Shown here: positions 17,891 through 26,518 of the stretch, piece by piece
Numbering within the stretch: the stretch's first letter is position 1
Layout of the letters: each line of letters opens with the position of its first letter
Origin: Nocardia rhamnosiphila NBRC 108938
GTDB taxonomy: Bacteria; Actinomycetota; Actinomycetes; Mycobacteriales; Mycobacteriaceae
DNA: 64,000 bases
NCBI RefSeq assembly: GCF_000720425.1
Contig: NZ_JOAJ01000010.1
Span: 248,001 to 312,000, forward strand
Reading direction: 5' to 3'
Made by a program: the position numbers and the translations under genes
Notes under the pieces: generated by a model
Told to the model about the DNA's origin: nothing
Seen by the model: only the letters and a program-made list of their open reading frames with translations
Database searches by the model: none

Positions 17891-18400
17891 TTGAGCATCT
17901 CCGGCCGAGGGCGGGACAGGCTGAACCCTTTGAGGCGTCTCGTAGAACTCGACGCATGGAGTTGCGTCGGCATTCGATGTCCAGGTCCGATGCCGACCCG
18001 GTCGCACTGCCGAACTCGAATCCGGCCCATCCATAGCGGCCACTGCGCCCACGGCCGACGCCAGCGCACCGGATCCAGGAATTCAAGCGGTCCAGGCTCC
18101 CGATATCGCCGTCGATCTCGTCAGGGTTGTTCATATCGATCCGAGCGGCCCTCGCCGCCGACGTCGGCCCGTCGGCGACGCGCGGGCTCCGGAACTCAGC
18201 CGCGAGTACATCGCGGAGATCCGCGACGGCAAAGGCGTCAAGTGTCCGAGGCTGCGCCGAGCTCGGGCTTGCGTCGTGTCAGGGCCGGGGCGGGGCACCA
18301 CTACCCAGTCTTTGCTGTACCGCCTTCGCAGGTTGCCGGCTGCCGGGGTCGAGTTCGTGTCGGGGATTCGATGAGCAGTGCGGCGAGCGCGGGTATGCTC
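17891..18400. other. Non-coding or decayed stretch between fadE5 and the CAP gene
   Basis: About 500 bases without a supportable gene. Short frames exist (for example one with SREYIAEIRDGKGVK near 18200) but none has a start with a ribosome-binding site or a recognisable domain. It may contain gene debris. Confidence 0.4.
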
Positions 18401-18409
18401 ACCTGATCC

Positions 18410-18450
18410 CGGAACCCGCACGGCCTGTGGGGGTTCCGAGGTCCGTGCGG
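18410..18450 (+). promoter_or_regulatory. Mutually exclusive hairpins in the CAP-gene leader
   Basis: Hairpin A pairs CGGAACCC (18410-18417) with GGGTTCCG (18431-18438), extended inside by CAC/GTG. Hairpin B pairs CCGCACGG (18416-18423) with CCGTGCGG (18443-18450) and is followed by a T-rich run (ctcatttctgttgtgttctg). A and B share 18416-18417 and B's loop contains A's right arm, so only one can form. The position 40-80 bases before the start codon fits an attenuator-like leader; a TATGCT at 18393-18398 could be its -10. No known riboswitch class is matched. Confidence 0.45.
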
Positions 18451-18490
18451 CTCATTTCTGTTGTGTTCTGCTCTGTCTTGGGAGGTTGTC

Positions 18491-19018
18491 GTGCGTATCG
18501 GTCGATTGGTGTCGGTTGTTGCTGCGGTGATGCTCGCCGCGCTCGTCACCGGCGGTGGTCCTGCCACCGGACAGAGCGATTACGCGCAGACCGGGCTTAC
18601 CCTGCACAACCAGTACCGGGCCAAGCATGGCTCTCCGGCCATGACCTTGACCCAGAGCCTGAATGCCGCGGCCCAGAAATGCGCGCAGTACTACGCCCAA
18701 AAGCGCACGATCGATCACAGCTGCCCCTACAAGAACGGGGCCGGGGAGAACCTCGTCGGAGGAGAGGGCAGCTGGGACGGCGTCCCCTTTGTCCAGATGG
18801 GCACGAAGATGTGGTACGACGAGGTCAAGGCCTACGACTTCAACAACCCCGGGTTCAGCATGGCAACGGGTCATTTCACGCAGTTGGTGTGGAAGGCCAG
18901 CACCCGACTCGGTATCGGGTACGCCTCGGAGGGCGGCTACACCGCCGCCGTCGCTCTCTACAACCCGGCCGGCAACGTAGAGGGGCAGTTCCCCCAGAAC
19001 GTGGCACGCCCGCGCTGA
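18491..19018 (+). CDS. Secreted CAP/SCP (PR-1-like) domain protein
   Basis: 175 residues from the GTG at 18491, with GGAGGT at 18481-18486; earlier starts would lie inside the leader hairpins. Residues 1-27 form a Sec signal (MRIGRLVSVVAAVMLAALV, ending GPATGQ). The CAP domain follows: LTLHNQYRAKHGSPAMTL, AQKCAQYYA, SCPYKNGAGENLVGG and the signature GHFTQLVWKASTRLGIGYA; two cysteines may form a disulfide. Bacterial CAP proteins are exported and of uncertain function, with roles suggested in lipid binding or wall association. The structured leader just upstream suggests regulation at RNA level. Confidence 0.88.
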   Translation: MRIGRLVSVVAAVMLAALVTGGGPATGQSDYAQTGLTLHNQYRAKHGSPAMTLTQSLNAAAQKCAQYYAQKRTIDHSCPYKNGAGENLVGGEGSWDGVPFVQMGTKMWYDEVKAYDFNNPGFSMATGHFTQLVWKASTRLGIGYASEGGYTAAVALYNPAGNVEGQFPQNVARPR

Positions 19019-19393
19019 GCCGGGCCTGTCCACGGCATCATCCCGGCCGTAGTGGCTGGGCAGGTGAACTTCAGTGGCGTTTCCAGGTGAATTCGAGCGT
19101 CTGCCTGATTCGACATTGTGGGATCCGCTGGAACTCGTCCAGTTTCAATGCCCGCGGCGGATACTTCTCGCGCCGTCATCGGCCGGCCACGCCGAACTCG
19201 CAACCTGGTCTTCACCCTCCACCGGACGCGAATCCCGGGCCCAGGTCTACATGCCGGCCTCCCGCACCGGCAGCCGCCTCCACCTCGCCATCGCCGAAGG
19301 CGGCGTCGAAAACACAGCACCCCGCGGGGCGGCTGTGATCATGGCAAGATGACCCTCTGAGTCGCCGCGCCGCCCAGCAGGAGGACATCGAGA
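19019..19393 (+). other. Intergenic stretch with a possible gene fragment (19074-19352)
   Basis: A 92-codon frame at 19074-19352 has coding-like third-position GC in its second half (ending in LHLAIAEGGVE...AAVIMAR) but no ribosome-binding site, no recognisable domain and a poor first half. I treat it as a possible 3' remnant of a lost gene. An AGGAGG-like site near 19379 belongs to the next gene. Confidence 0.3.
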
Positions 19394-20485
19394 ATGACGC
19401 CCCGCCCGCTGTCCGTCCTAGTGCGTACCGGAGTTGCCGGGGCCGTCGCGGCCCTGGTGCTGGCCGGTCCGGCGGTGGCGGATCCGAACAATGTGAACCC
19501 GATTCCCGGTATCAACGGCGAACCCCGCGGTCTGCCGACGCTGCCCGGGGACACCCAGGCCATCTACCAGGTGACGGGTATGGACAGCCCCAACCGGACT
19601 CAGCGGGTGAATGTGCTGGGCACCGACCTGGGGGTGATGTGGGACGACGGAGCCGGCACCATGCTTACCGCGTTCGGCGATTCCGCCGGTCTCGGGGTGC
19701 CGAATCTGCTGGCCGGCAGTGTATGGGCGTGGACCAGCAACGCCTTGTTCTTCAGCCACACCAGGGATCCGGCCCGCGGCATCGTCTTCGACGGCGCGGT
19801 CCCGAATCCGCTGCCCAGCCCGAAGATTCCGGGGATCGAGATCAGTTTCATCCCGACCGCCGGTATCTCGGTGGGCGGCGTGCAGTACCTGAGCATGATG
19901 TCGGTGAGGGAGTGGGGCGACCACGGCCTGTGGTCCACCAACTTCGCCACGCTCGCCGCGTCCGGTGACGGCGGGCGGACCTGGGCGCAGTTGCCGACCA
20001 CGCGCCGGGCGAATGTGGACGGCCACGAGCGGTTCCAGCAGAACGCGTTCGTGAAGGACGACGGATTCGTGTACCGCTACGGCACTCCGGCGGGCCGGAA
20101 CCATCCCGGGTACGTGTCCCGGGTACGGGAAGCCGATATCGCGAATATCGACGCCTACGAGTACTGGGATGGGCAGGGCTGGAAGCCGAACGACGCCAGA
20201 GCCGCCGTGCCGGTCGTCGACGGGGTGGCCGAGCTGTCGGTGCAGTGGAACGACCATCTGCGCAAGTTCGTGATGCTGACCACCGATCCGTACAACTCGG
20301 TGGTGCTGCGCACCGCGGACGCGCCGCAGGGTCCGTGGAGCACGCCCCGGGTGCTGCTGGAAGCGGCTGCTCTGCCGACGGCGTACGCGCCCATGATCTT
20401 CCCCTACCAGACCGGCAGCGACCTGTACTTCCTGCTCACCGTGCATCGCCAGTACAACGTGCTCCTGATGCGCACCCCGCTGTAA
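19394..20485 (+). CDS. Secreted DUF4185 protein, candidate endo-D-arabinanase (copy 2)
   Basis: 363 residues from the ATG at 19394 behind AGGAGG. A Sec signal is present (hydrophobic core AVAALVLAGPAVA, cleavage near residue 29 before DPNN). The mature domain parallels copy 1 almost segment for segment: IPGINGEPRGLPTLPGDTQA, TDLGVMWDDGAGTMLTAFGD, NLLAGSVWAWTSNALFFSHT, FVKDDGFVYRYGTPAGR and YWDGQGWKP. Both lack any anchor and should be released into the envelope space. To my knowledge DUF4185 corresponds to GH183 endo-D-arabinanases. Two diverged copies 7 kb apart suggest different substrates (arabinogalactan versus lipoarabinomannan) or timing. Confidence 0.83.
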   Translation: MTPRPLSVLVRTGVAGAVAALVLAGPAVADPNNVNPIPGINGEPRGLPTLPGDTQAIYQVTGMDSPNRTQRVNVLGTDLGVMWDDGAGTMLTAFGDSAGLGVPNLLAGSVWAWTSNALFFSHTRDPARGIVFDGAVPNPLPSPKIPGIEISFIPTAGISVGGVQYLSMMSVREWGDHGLWSTNFATLAASGDGGRTWAQLPTTRRANVDGHERFQQNAFVKDDGFVYRYGTPAGRNHPGYVSRVREADIANIDAYEYWDGQGWKPNDARAAVPVVDGVAELSVQWNDHLRKFVMLTTDPYNSVVLRTADAPQGPWSTPRVLLEAAALPTAYAPMIFPYQTGSDLYFLLTVHRQYNVLLMRTPL

Positions 20486-20499
20486 CCCCCTCGGAGACG

Positions 20500-20535
20500 A
20501 CAGTGCCCGCCCCGGCTCACCGGGGCGGGCACTGT
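20500..20535. terminator. Perfect 16-bp terminator between convergent DUF4185 and VanW genes
   Basis: Arms 20500-20515 (ACAGTGCCCGCCCCGG) and 20520-20535 pair perfectly around the loop CTCA. It sits in the 58-bp gap between two convergent stop codons and is symmetrical, so it can stop transcription from both sides. Confidence 0.85.
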
Positions 20536-20543
20536 GTCGTTTC

Positions 20544-23327
20544 TCAGCGCGAACCGGGACGGCTGCTGGGCCGGCTGCTGGGGGCGCTACCGCTGGGCTG
20601 ACTGCCGCCGCTCGGCTCGTCGGTCGATTCTTCCGGCTTCTTGTCCTCCGGTGACTCGCATTTGACCTCCGGCACCGGGTCGTACTTCACCGTCCGGGTG
20701 TGCCGGGAGACCTCCGCTCCGGTGTTGATATCGGTGATCACCCTGGTGTCGGAGATGGTGAATCCGGGAGCGCCCGTGGAGGCGATGCAGTCGTCACCCT
20801 CGGGCAGGGTGATGGTTTCCGGTTCCGTCGGCTTGGTCTTGTCGCCGGTGATCGATTCCACGTTCACCGTCTTGGTACCCCAGATGCGTACGGTCACCTC
20901 GGAGCTGTCGGCCATGGCCTGGATGTAGATGCCGTGCGGGGTGTTGTTACGGAACTGCAGGTCGATGGCGCCGTCGAATACGGTCGCTTCGCGGGCCGCC
21001 GGATAGCGGGAGATGTAGTAGCTGTGTTCGGTGTGGCCGGCGTCTTCCAGGCCCGCGAAATAGGCCGCGTTGTAGAGGGTGGTGGCGAACTGGCTGATCC
21101 CGCCGCCCACCGCTTTGCTGGGCCGGCCGTGATCGATGATGCCCGATTCCACATAGCCTTCGGCGGCGGTACGCGGCCCGGTGTGGGTGTTGAGCGAGAA
21201 GGTGTCGCCGGGCTTGACGACCGCACCGTCGACCTCCTGCGCCACCGTTCGGATGTTCACCCCGGACGGGCCGGTGAAACCGCTGGTGGTGAACTCGCCC
21301 ATCGTTTCGTTGATACCGAGCGCCTCGGCGGCCTGCGTGGTGAGCTTGGGTTCGATCCGCTCGTAGATCGCCGGTGTGGTGCGCGGGGCGCCGGTGGCGG
21401 CGAGCATCGCCGGCAGCTGCTCCAGCGTTTTGGCCCAGTTGACCTTGTCGCCGACCACGGCGGGCACGACGGTGGGCGACCCGGAGAAGGTGAAGGTCGC
21501 GTCCTTCGGTTCGACTTCGGTAGCGGCCAGCTGTGGAGCGAGCAGATCGGTGGCCACCTTGTGGTCGAACTCGACCCGCAGCCCGCCGTGCCCGTCCGGT
21601 ACGAAACCGACGATCGTGGCGATCTGCTCGGGGCTCAGCGCGGCAGTGGCGTCTCCCTTACCGGTGTAGGACACCGGCGCGCTCACCGCGGGTTCGGCGA
21701 TCTGGTGCATGGCCGCATCGATCGCGTCCTGACGGACGGCGGGCGGCGCCACGGCGACCGGCAGATCCAGGGTGCTCGCGGTCGCCCACTGCTCGGTGAT
21801 GACCGTGCGGGCCGCGGCGAGGTCCAGGACGCGGCCCGATACGGGGTTCACCTCGACCGGCCGCGTGCCCTCGAAATGGATACCGCCTTCGACGGGCGGC
21901 TGGTCGTGCACCTTCAGTTCGTCGAAGGTCCGGCTCAGCGCTGCCTCGTCGACCGAGCTGGCCACCGTGACCTTGCGGGTGGCCACGAAGGACAGCAGCC
22001 GCGAAGCCGGATTGAGCGGCTGACCGCCCACTCGCTCCCAGGTCGCCTCCCAGTCCACGCCGAGGCCGGCCGCGGCCGGAACCAGCTGGGTCTGCACATC
22101 GGCGATCTTCACCGGGACGACTTCGCCGGACCGAGGGTCGAGGGTTTCCTGTAGTTTCGCTCGGGCGTCGTCTTTGTCCATGCCGCCGATGGCGACCCCG
22201 GCGACCTCGACGCCGCGCGGAATCTTGCCCGAGGTCATCACCAGGTCGGCGATATAGCCCACGAGCGCGACACCGAACACGATCGCGGCGGCCAACAGGA
22301 TGCGCCGGGCGTTCGCGGAGTCGCGCAGCCAGGACCGGGCGGCGGAGAAACGACCGCTGTCGTCACCGGACCCACCGGTGCCGCGGCCCCCGCCCGGCCC
22401 GCCCGGCCCGCGCGGTGGCGCGGGCGGATCGGATCTGTCGCCGTGCGCCATGATATCCGCGCTGGTCGGGTTGTTCGGGTGGCCCGGCCAGGAGGACGGT
22501 CCCCCGGAGAGCCGCTGGTTCAGCGCGCTCGAATCGAAGACCTCGGTCGGCGCGTCGTCCGGGTCCGCGTCGGCGAACGCGGCGGGCGCGGGCGCGGCGG
22601 TGGGCAGCGGGAACTGCTGGGTGGTGTACTCGGGCCCGGTGGGGTCGGCCGGGACGGGGCCGGGCGGAGTGGACGGCCCGGGACCGGGGCGGCGGGCAGG
22701 GCCGGGCGGTCGAGCCGGACCGGCGGGTCCGCCGGAACCCGAGGGGGCACCGGGGCCCGGGGAAGGTCCGGGACCGGAGGGCGCCATCGCGCCGGGGCCG
22801 TGGGAAGGCCTGGCGTCGGAAGGCACTGCTTGTCCGGGAGCGTGGGAAGGCCTGGCGCCGGTTGGGGCCGCCGATCCAGGGCCCGTGGAGGGCCGGGCGT
22901 CCGTGGCGGATGGTCCGGGACCTGTGGAAGGCCGGGCACCGGTGGGTCCTGCCGGTCCGGGACCGGACGGTGCCGGGGCGCCGGGCTCGCGGCCGGGCGG
23001 TCCCGGTCGAGCGGGGCGAGGAACTTCCGGATCGTGGGGCGAGGGGTGGGGAGAAGCGCCGCCGGAAACCGGACCGGACGGCGTGGGGGCCTGGTCCGAT
23101 TCGGACCGCTGCGCCGCGGAGCCGGTGCTGGGGTTCAGCCAGGAGCTGCCGCCGCGCCAGCCGGGGGCGACATTGTCGGCCTGTTCGACCGGTTCGGTCG
23201 GTGCGGACGGCTGCTGACCCTGCTGGGCGCGGCCGGTATCGAGCAGCTGACGTAGGCCGCCGTCGATCGGCTGCGGGCGGCCGTGGTCGCGTCTGTCACC
23301 TCGGTCGGTGTTCGATTCGCTGCTCAC
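20544..23327 (-). CDS. Large membrane-anchored VanW-domain protein with proline-rich N-terminus
   Basis: 927 residues from the GTG at 23327, which has GGGAGG 8 bases upstream; a longer frame exists but has no support. Layout: a Pro/Gly/Ser-rich cytoplasmic region (about 1-335) with four 14-residue repeats beginning ARPS; one membrane helix (about 341-361); an extracellular region with repeated peptidoglycan-binding-like modules (GVEVAGVAIGGMDKDDARAK near 372 and related segments); a VanW domain (about 672-805, with FSLNTHTGPRTAAEGY and GGGISQFATTLYNAAYFAGL); and a C-terminal tail rich in Pro/Ser. VanW domains are found in glycopeptide-resistance loci and wall proteins; their chemistry is unsettled. 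It is probably a wall-associated membrane protein, with the proline-rich part facing the cytosol. Confidence 0.88.
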   Translation of the reverse strand: MSSESNTDRGDRRDHGRPQPIDGGLRQLLDTGRAQQGQQPSAPTEPVEQADNVAPGWRGGSSWLNPSTGSAAQRSESDQAPTPSGPVSGGASPHPSPHDPEVPRPARPGPPGREPGAPAPSGPGPAGPTGARPSTGPGPSATDARPSTGPGSAAPTGARPSHAPGQAVPSDARPSHGPGAMAPSGPGPSPGPGAPSGSGGPAGPARPPGPARRPGPGPSTPPGPVPADPTGPEYTTQQFPLPTAAPAPAAFADADPDDAPTEVFDSSALNQRLSGGPSSWPGHPNNPTSADIMAHGDRSDPPAPPRGPGGPGGGRGTGGSGDDSGRFSAARSWLRDSANARRILLAAAIVFGVALVGYIADLVMTSGKIPRGVEVAGVAIGGMDKDDARAKLQETLDPRSGEVVPVKIADVQTQLVPAAAGLGVDWEATWERVGGQPLNPASRLLSFVATRKVTVASSVDEAALSRTFDELKVHDQPPVEGGIHFEGTRPVEVNPVSGRVLDLAAARTVITEQWATASTLDLPVAVAPPAVRQDAIDAAMHQIAEPAVSAPVSYTGKGDATAALSPEQIATIVGFVPDGHGGLRVEFDHKVATDLLAPQLAATEVEPKDATFTFSGSPTVVPAVVGDKVNWAKTLEQLPAMLAATGAPRTTPAIYERIEPKLTTQAAEALGINETMGEFTTSGFTGPSGVNIRTVAQEVDGAVVKPGDTFSLNTHTGPRTAAEGYVESGIIDHGRPSKAVGGGISQFATTLYNAAYFAGLEDAGHTEHSYYISRYPAAREATVFDGAIDLQFRNNTPHGIYIQAMADSSEVTVRIWGTKTVNVESITGDKTKPTEPETITLPEGDDCIASTGAPGFTISDTRVITDINTGAEVSRHTRTVKYDPVPEVKCESPEDKKPEESTDEPSGGSQPSGSAPSSRPSSRPGSR
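22770..22937 (-). repeat. Four 14-residue coding repeats in the VanW protein
   Basis: Residues 131-184 contain four units starting ARPST or ARPSH followed by a GPG or APG turn and a short variable segment (for example ARPSTGPGSAAPTG and ARPSHAPGQAVPSD). At DNA level the period is about 42 bp. Such intrinsically disordered repeats can expand or contract between strains. Confidence 0.75.
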
Positions 23328-23665
23328 GAACCGTCCTCCCCAATCGATACTTCGGGGACTCGCGGGGTGCGAGCCTTCGCCAACGATAGTTGTCCGAACT
23401 GTAATCTTCAGTGCCGGATCGATCACAGCTGCGCCATCTGGATAGCCACTGACGTCGCAGTTGGGACATATCGCCCGAACAAAGCCCTGGACAGCAAAGT
23501 GGCCCCGTGCAGTCGCCGGGTCGGGGGTCAGGCGAATGCACGGAGCCGACCGGTATATCGGCGCCGCACGCGGGTCGTTACACACGAACTCGACGAATGT
23601 TCTCGAGCGGCGGGCACAATCGGGGACGGCATGCGATCCGACCTCTACGAGTAAGGGGACGCGAG
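23328..23665. other. Divergent promoter region, VanW gene / gnd
   Basis: About 340 bases between divergent starts. It holds the ribosome-binding sites of both genes (GGGAGG on the minus strand near 23335-23340; AAGGGGA on the plus strand near 23653). I see no gene or clear operator. Confidence 0.5.
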
Positions 23666-24697
23666 ATGCAGTTGGGCATGATCGGGCTCGGCCGGATGGG
23701 GGCCAATATCGTGCGGCGGATCGTCGCGGCCGGTCATACGGCGGTGGGCTGCGAACGCCACGCCGACGTGATCGACGAGCTCACCGCCGAACTCGGCGAC
23801 AGCTTCCGGGGCAGCACCGACCTGGCGGAGTTCGTCGCCGACCTCGACACGCCCCGTGTGGTCTGGGTGATGATTCCGGCCGGTCTCACCGGCCACACGG
23901 TCGACCAGCTGGCGGAATTGCTGGAGCCCGGCGATATCGTCATCGACGGCGGCAACAGCCGGTACCACGACGATATCGCCCGGGCCGCGCAGCTGGCCCC
24001 GCTCGGTATCCACTACCTCGATATCGGCACCTCGGGCGGGGTGTTCGGCCGCGACCGCGGGTTCTGCCTGATGATCGGCGGCGAGCCGGCGCCGGTGCGG
24101 TACCTGGAACCACTGCTGCGGGCCATCGCGCCCGGCGTCGCGGCCGCGCCGCGGACCCCCGGGCGGACGGGAGAGCCCGGACCGGCCGAAGAGGGTTATC
24201 TGCACTGCGGTCCCGCGGGGGCGGGCCATTTCGTGAAAATGGTGCACAACGGGATCGAGTACGGCGTCATGGCGGCCTACGCCGAGGGGTTCAACATCAT
24301 GCACAAGGCCGACTACGGCAACCGCGCCGGCGGCGAGTACTCCGCGGAGGAGACCCCACTCGAACATCCGGAGTACTACCGGTACGACATCGATATCGCG
24401 GAGGTCGCCGAGGTCTGGCGGCGCGGGTCGGTGGTGGCGTCCTGGTTGCTCGACCTCACGGCGACCCAACTGCACGCCGACCCGAATCTGGATTCCTTCG
24501 GCGGCCGGGTCTCCGATTCCGGAGAAGGACGCTGGACCCTCGACGCCGCGGTGGATATCGGAGTACCGGCTCCGGTGCTCTCGGCGGCGCTCTTCCAGCG
24601 TTTCGCGTCACGCGGGGAATCGGCGTACGCGGACAAGGCGCTGTCCGCGATGCGCGAAGCCTTCGGCGGGCATCACGAGCTGCCCGGATCAAGCTAG
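23666..24697 (+). CDS. gnd: 6-phosphogluconate dehydrogenase, decarboxylating (short NAD-type)
   Basis: 343 residues from the ATG at 23666, the size of the short GndA/YqeC-type enzymes rather than the 470-residue form. It oxidises and decarboxylates 6-phosphogluconate to ribulose 5-phosphate in the pentose phosphate pathway. The NAD-binding MQLGMIGLGRMGANIVRR is at the N-terminus, followed by DIVIDGGNSRYHDD, LDIGTSGGVFGRDRGFCLM and the catalytic region GAGHFVKMVHNGIEYG with Lys and Asn-Gly. Neighbours show no sugar-pathway operon. Confidence 0.94.
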   Translation: MQLGMIGLGRMGANIVRRIVAAGHTAVGCERHADVIDELTAELGDSFRGSTDLAEFVADLDTPRVVWVMIPAGLTGHTVDQLAELLEPGDIVIDGGNSRYHDDIARAAQLAPLGIHYLDIGTSGGVFGRDRGFCLMIGGEPAPVRYLEPLLRAIAPGVAAAPRTPGRTGEPGPAEEGYLHCGPAGAGHFVKMVHNGIEYGVMAAYAEGFNIMHKADYGNRAGGEYSAEETPLEHPEYYRYDIDIAEVAEVWRRGSVVASWLLDLTATQLHADPNLDSFGGRVSDSGEGRWTLDAAVDIGVPAPVLSAALFQRFASRGESAYADKALSAMREAFGGHHELPGSS

Positions 24698-25035
24698 AAA
24701 CCGGGACCGTGACGGGCAGTCGACCCCATCTCCACCGATCGGCGCGCGCCGCCGACCGGCCGGAACGGATTGCGGCCACCGCTGCATCGATCCCGGCCGG
24801 TGCGGGATTCTCGCCGGTGTGCCGGGCGCCGGCTTCCCGGGTGTTCACCGGGCCCGTCCGGCCGAGAGGTCGGAATCAACCCACGGACCAGAGAGCACGC
24901 GATACCGCGCCCACCGGGCGCGAAGGTGCCCCGACCTTCCCGATCGGGGCACCTCCTCTCCCCTGCGCCGGTCCGGAGTCGGCCGCGGCTGTGGGCGCTT
25001 CCCTCACCCGCCGAACGGACCCGTACCCGGCCGGT
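24698..25035. other. Gap between convergent gnd and fadA2, with terminator hairpin
   Basis: No gene is supported. The right part holds the hairpin listed at 24924-24954; the left part reads as ordinary GC-rich intergenic DNA. Confidence 0.5.
24924..24954. terminator. 11-bp stem-loop between convergent gnd and fadA2
   Basis: Arms AGGTGCCCCGA (24924-24934) and TCGGGGCACCT (24944-24954) are perfect with a 9-base loop. It lies between the two stop codons and may serve both genes. Confidence 0.65.
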
Positions 25036-26328
25036 TCAGCGCTCCAGAATGGCGACCACGCCCTGACCGCCCGCGGCGCAGATGGAGATGAGCGCCCGGC
25101 CCGACCCCTTCTCCGCCAGCTGTTTGGCGGCCTGGGCGACGATCCGGCCGCCGGTGGCGGCGAACGGATGCCCGGCGGCCAGCGAGGAACCGTTGACGTT
25201 CAGTTTGGTGCGGTCGATCGAGCCCAGCGCCCCGTCGAGGCCCAGCCGCTCCTTGCAGTACTGATCCGATTCCCAGGCCTGCAGGGTGGCCAGTACCACC
25301 GAGGCGAAGGCCTCGTGGATCTCGTAGAAATCGAAATCCTGCAGGGTCAGGCCGTTGCGGGCGAGCAGCCGCGGCACCGCGTAGGTGGGGGCCATGAGCA
25401 GGCCGTCGGGGCCGTGGATGTAGTCGACGGCGGCGACTTCGCTGTCCACCAGATGCGCGAGGACCGGCAGATTGCGCTCGGCCGCCCATTCGTCGCTGGA
25501 CAGCAGCACCGCCGACGCGCCGTCGGTGAGCGGGGTGGAGTTGCCCGCCGTCATGGTGGCGTCGCCCAGCTTCACCCCGAAGACCGGCTTCAGCGTGCCC
25601 AGCTTCTCCAGCGAGGAGTTCGGGCGCAGATTGTCGTCGCGGGTGAGGCCGAGGAACGGGGTCACCAGATCGTCGAAGAAGCCGCGCTCGTAGGCGGCGG
25701 CCATGTTCTTGTGCGACAGATAGGCCAGTTCGTCCTGGGCGTCGCGGGAGACCCCGAACTCCTTGGCCGTGATCGCGGCGTGCTCGCCCATCGACAGGCC
25801 GGTGCGGGGTTCGGCATTGCGCGGGATCTCGATACCGACCATGCCCGGGCGCAGCTGACCGACCAGTTTGAGCCGCTCGGCATTGGTGCGGGCACGGTTG
25901 ATGTTCAGCATCCACTCACGCATCCGCTCGCTGACCCCGATCGGCGCGTCGGAGGTGGTGTCGGTGCCGCCACCGATACCCACCTCGATCCGGCCGGCCG
26001 CGATCGCGTCGCCGACGGTGACGACCGCCTGCAGGCCGGTACCGCAGGCCAGCTGCAGATCGTGAGCGGGGGTGTAGGGGCTGAGCCGGCTACCCAGCAC
26101 ACTCTCCCGGATCAGGCCGTGCTCACCGACCCGCTTGAGCACCGCGCCGCCGGCGACCATGCCCAGCCGCTCCGATTGCAGGCCGAAGCGGCTCACCAGT
26201 CCGTCCAGCGTGGCGGTGAACATGTCCTGGTTGGAGGCGTGGGCGTAGGCCTTGTCGGAACGCGCGAACGGGATGCGGTTACCGCCGAGGATCGCTACCG
26301 GACGGGTCGAACGGGATGTGGTGGTCAC
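25036..26328 (-). CDS. fadA2: Acetyl-CoA acetyltransferase FadA2 (thiolase)
   Basis: 430 residues from the GTG at 26328, with GGGAG 8-12 bases upstream. All thiolase residues are present: nucleophile Cys95 in [11 protein letters not shown], the EIHEAFASV histidine, and the C-terminal [12 protein letters not shown] cysteine. It cleaves 3-ketoacyl-CoA, or condenses acetyl-CoA in reverse. It is divergent from fabG4-htdX with a perfect 20-bp palindrome in the intergenic region, so the three genes are switched together. In M. tuberculosis the same arrangement is Rv0243 / Rv0242c-Rv0241c. Confidence 0.95.
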   Translation of the reverse strand: MTTTSRSTRPVAILGGNRIPFARSDKAYAHASNQDMFTATLDGLVSRFGLQSERLGMVAGGAVLKRVGEHGLIRESVLGSRLSPYTPAHDLQLACGTGLQAVVTVGDAIAAGRIEVGIGGGTDTTSDAPIGVSERMREWMLNINRARTNAERLKLVGQLRPGMVGIEIPRNAEPRTGLSMGEHAAITAKEFGVSRDAQDELAYLSHKNMAAAYERGFFDDLVTPFLGLTRDDNLRPNSSLEKLGTLKPVFGVKLGDATMTAGNSTPLTDGASAVLLSSDEWAAERNLPVLAHLVDSEVAAVDYIHGPDGLLMAPTYAVPRLLARNGLTLQDFDFYEIHEAFASVVLATLQAWESDQYCKERLGLDGALGSIDRTKLNVNGSSLAAGHPFAATGGRIVAQAAKQLAEKGSGRALISICAAGGQGVVAILER

Positions 26329-26433
26329 TCGGGTCTCCCAGGTTGTCGAGTTGGCGAGAGGGTCGGGTGCTCCGGGCCCGGGCCGCGGCTCCCCGCCACG
26401 GCGTCCGACGCCCGCCCGCGCTCGGTTTACGAT

Positions 26434-26453
26434 AAACTTACTCCGGAGTAAGT
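26434..26453. promoter_or_regulatory. Perfect 20-bp palindrome, TetR-type operator of fadA2 / fabG4-htdX
   Basis: AACTTACTCCGGAGTAAGTT is fully self-complementary and lies between the divergent fadA2 and fabG4 starts. Sixteen of its 20 bases recur at 43423-43442 upstream of the TetR gene at 42763, pointing to that protein as the repressor. Confidence 0.85.
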
Positions 26454-26518
26454 TCAATGTCGACACCGCCTCCGGCGACTCCCGACACCACATCGAGCAA
26501 CAGGAAAAGGTGGGAACT

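Noticed and set aside
15857..18052. A 731-codon open frame antisense to fadE5
   Set aside because: It mirrors the fadE5 coding frame in very GC-rich DNA, is rich in Gly/Val/Asp without any domain, and has no ribosome-binding site.
18393..18490. Known cyclic di-AMP (ydaO) riboswitch upstream of the CAP gene
   Set aside because: The gene context would fit, but the leader is too short and I cannot align the conserved aptamer segments.
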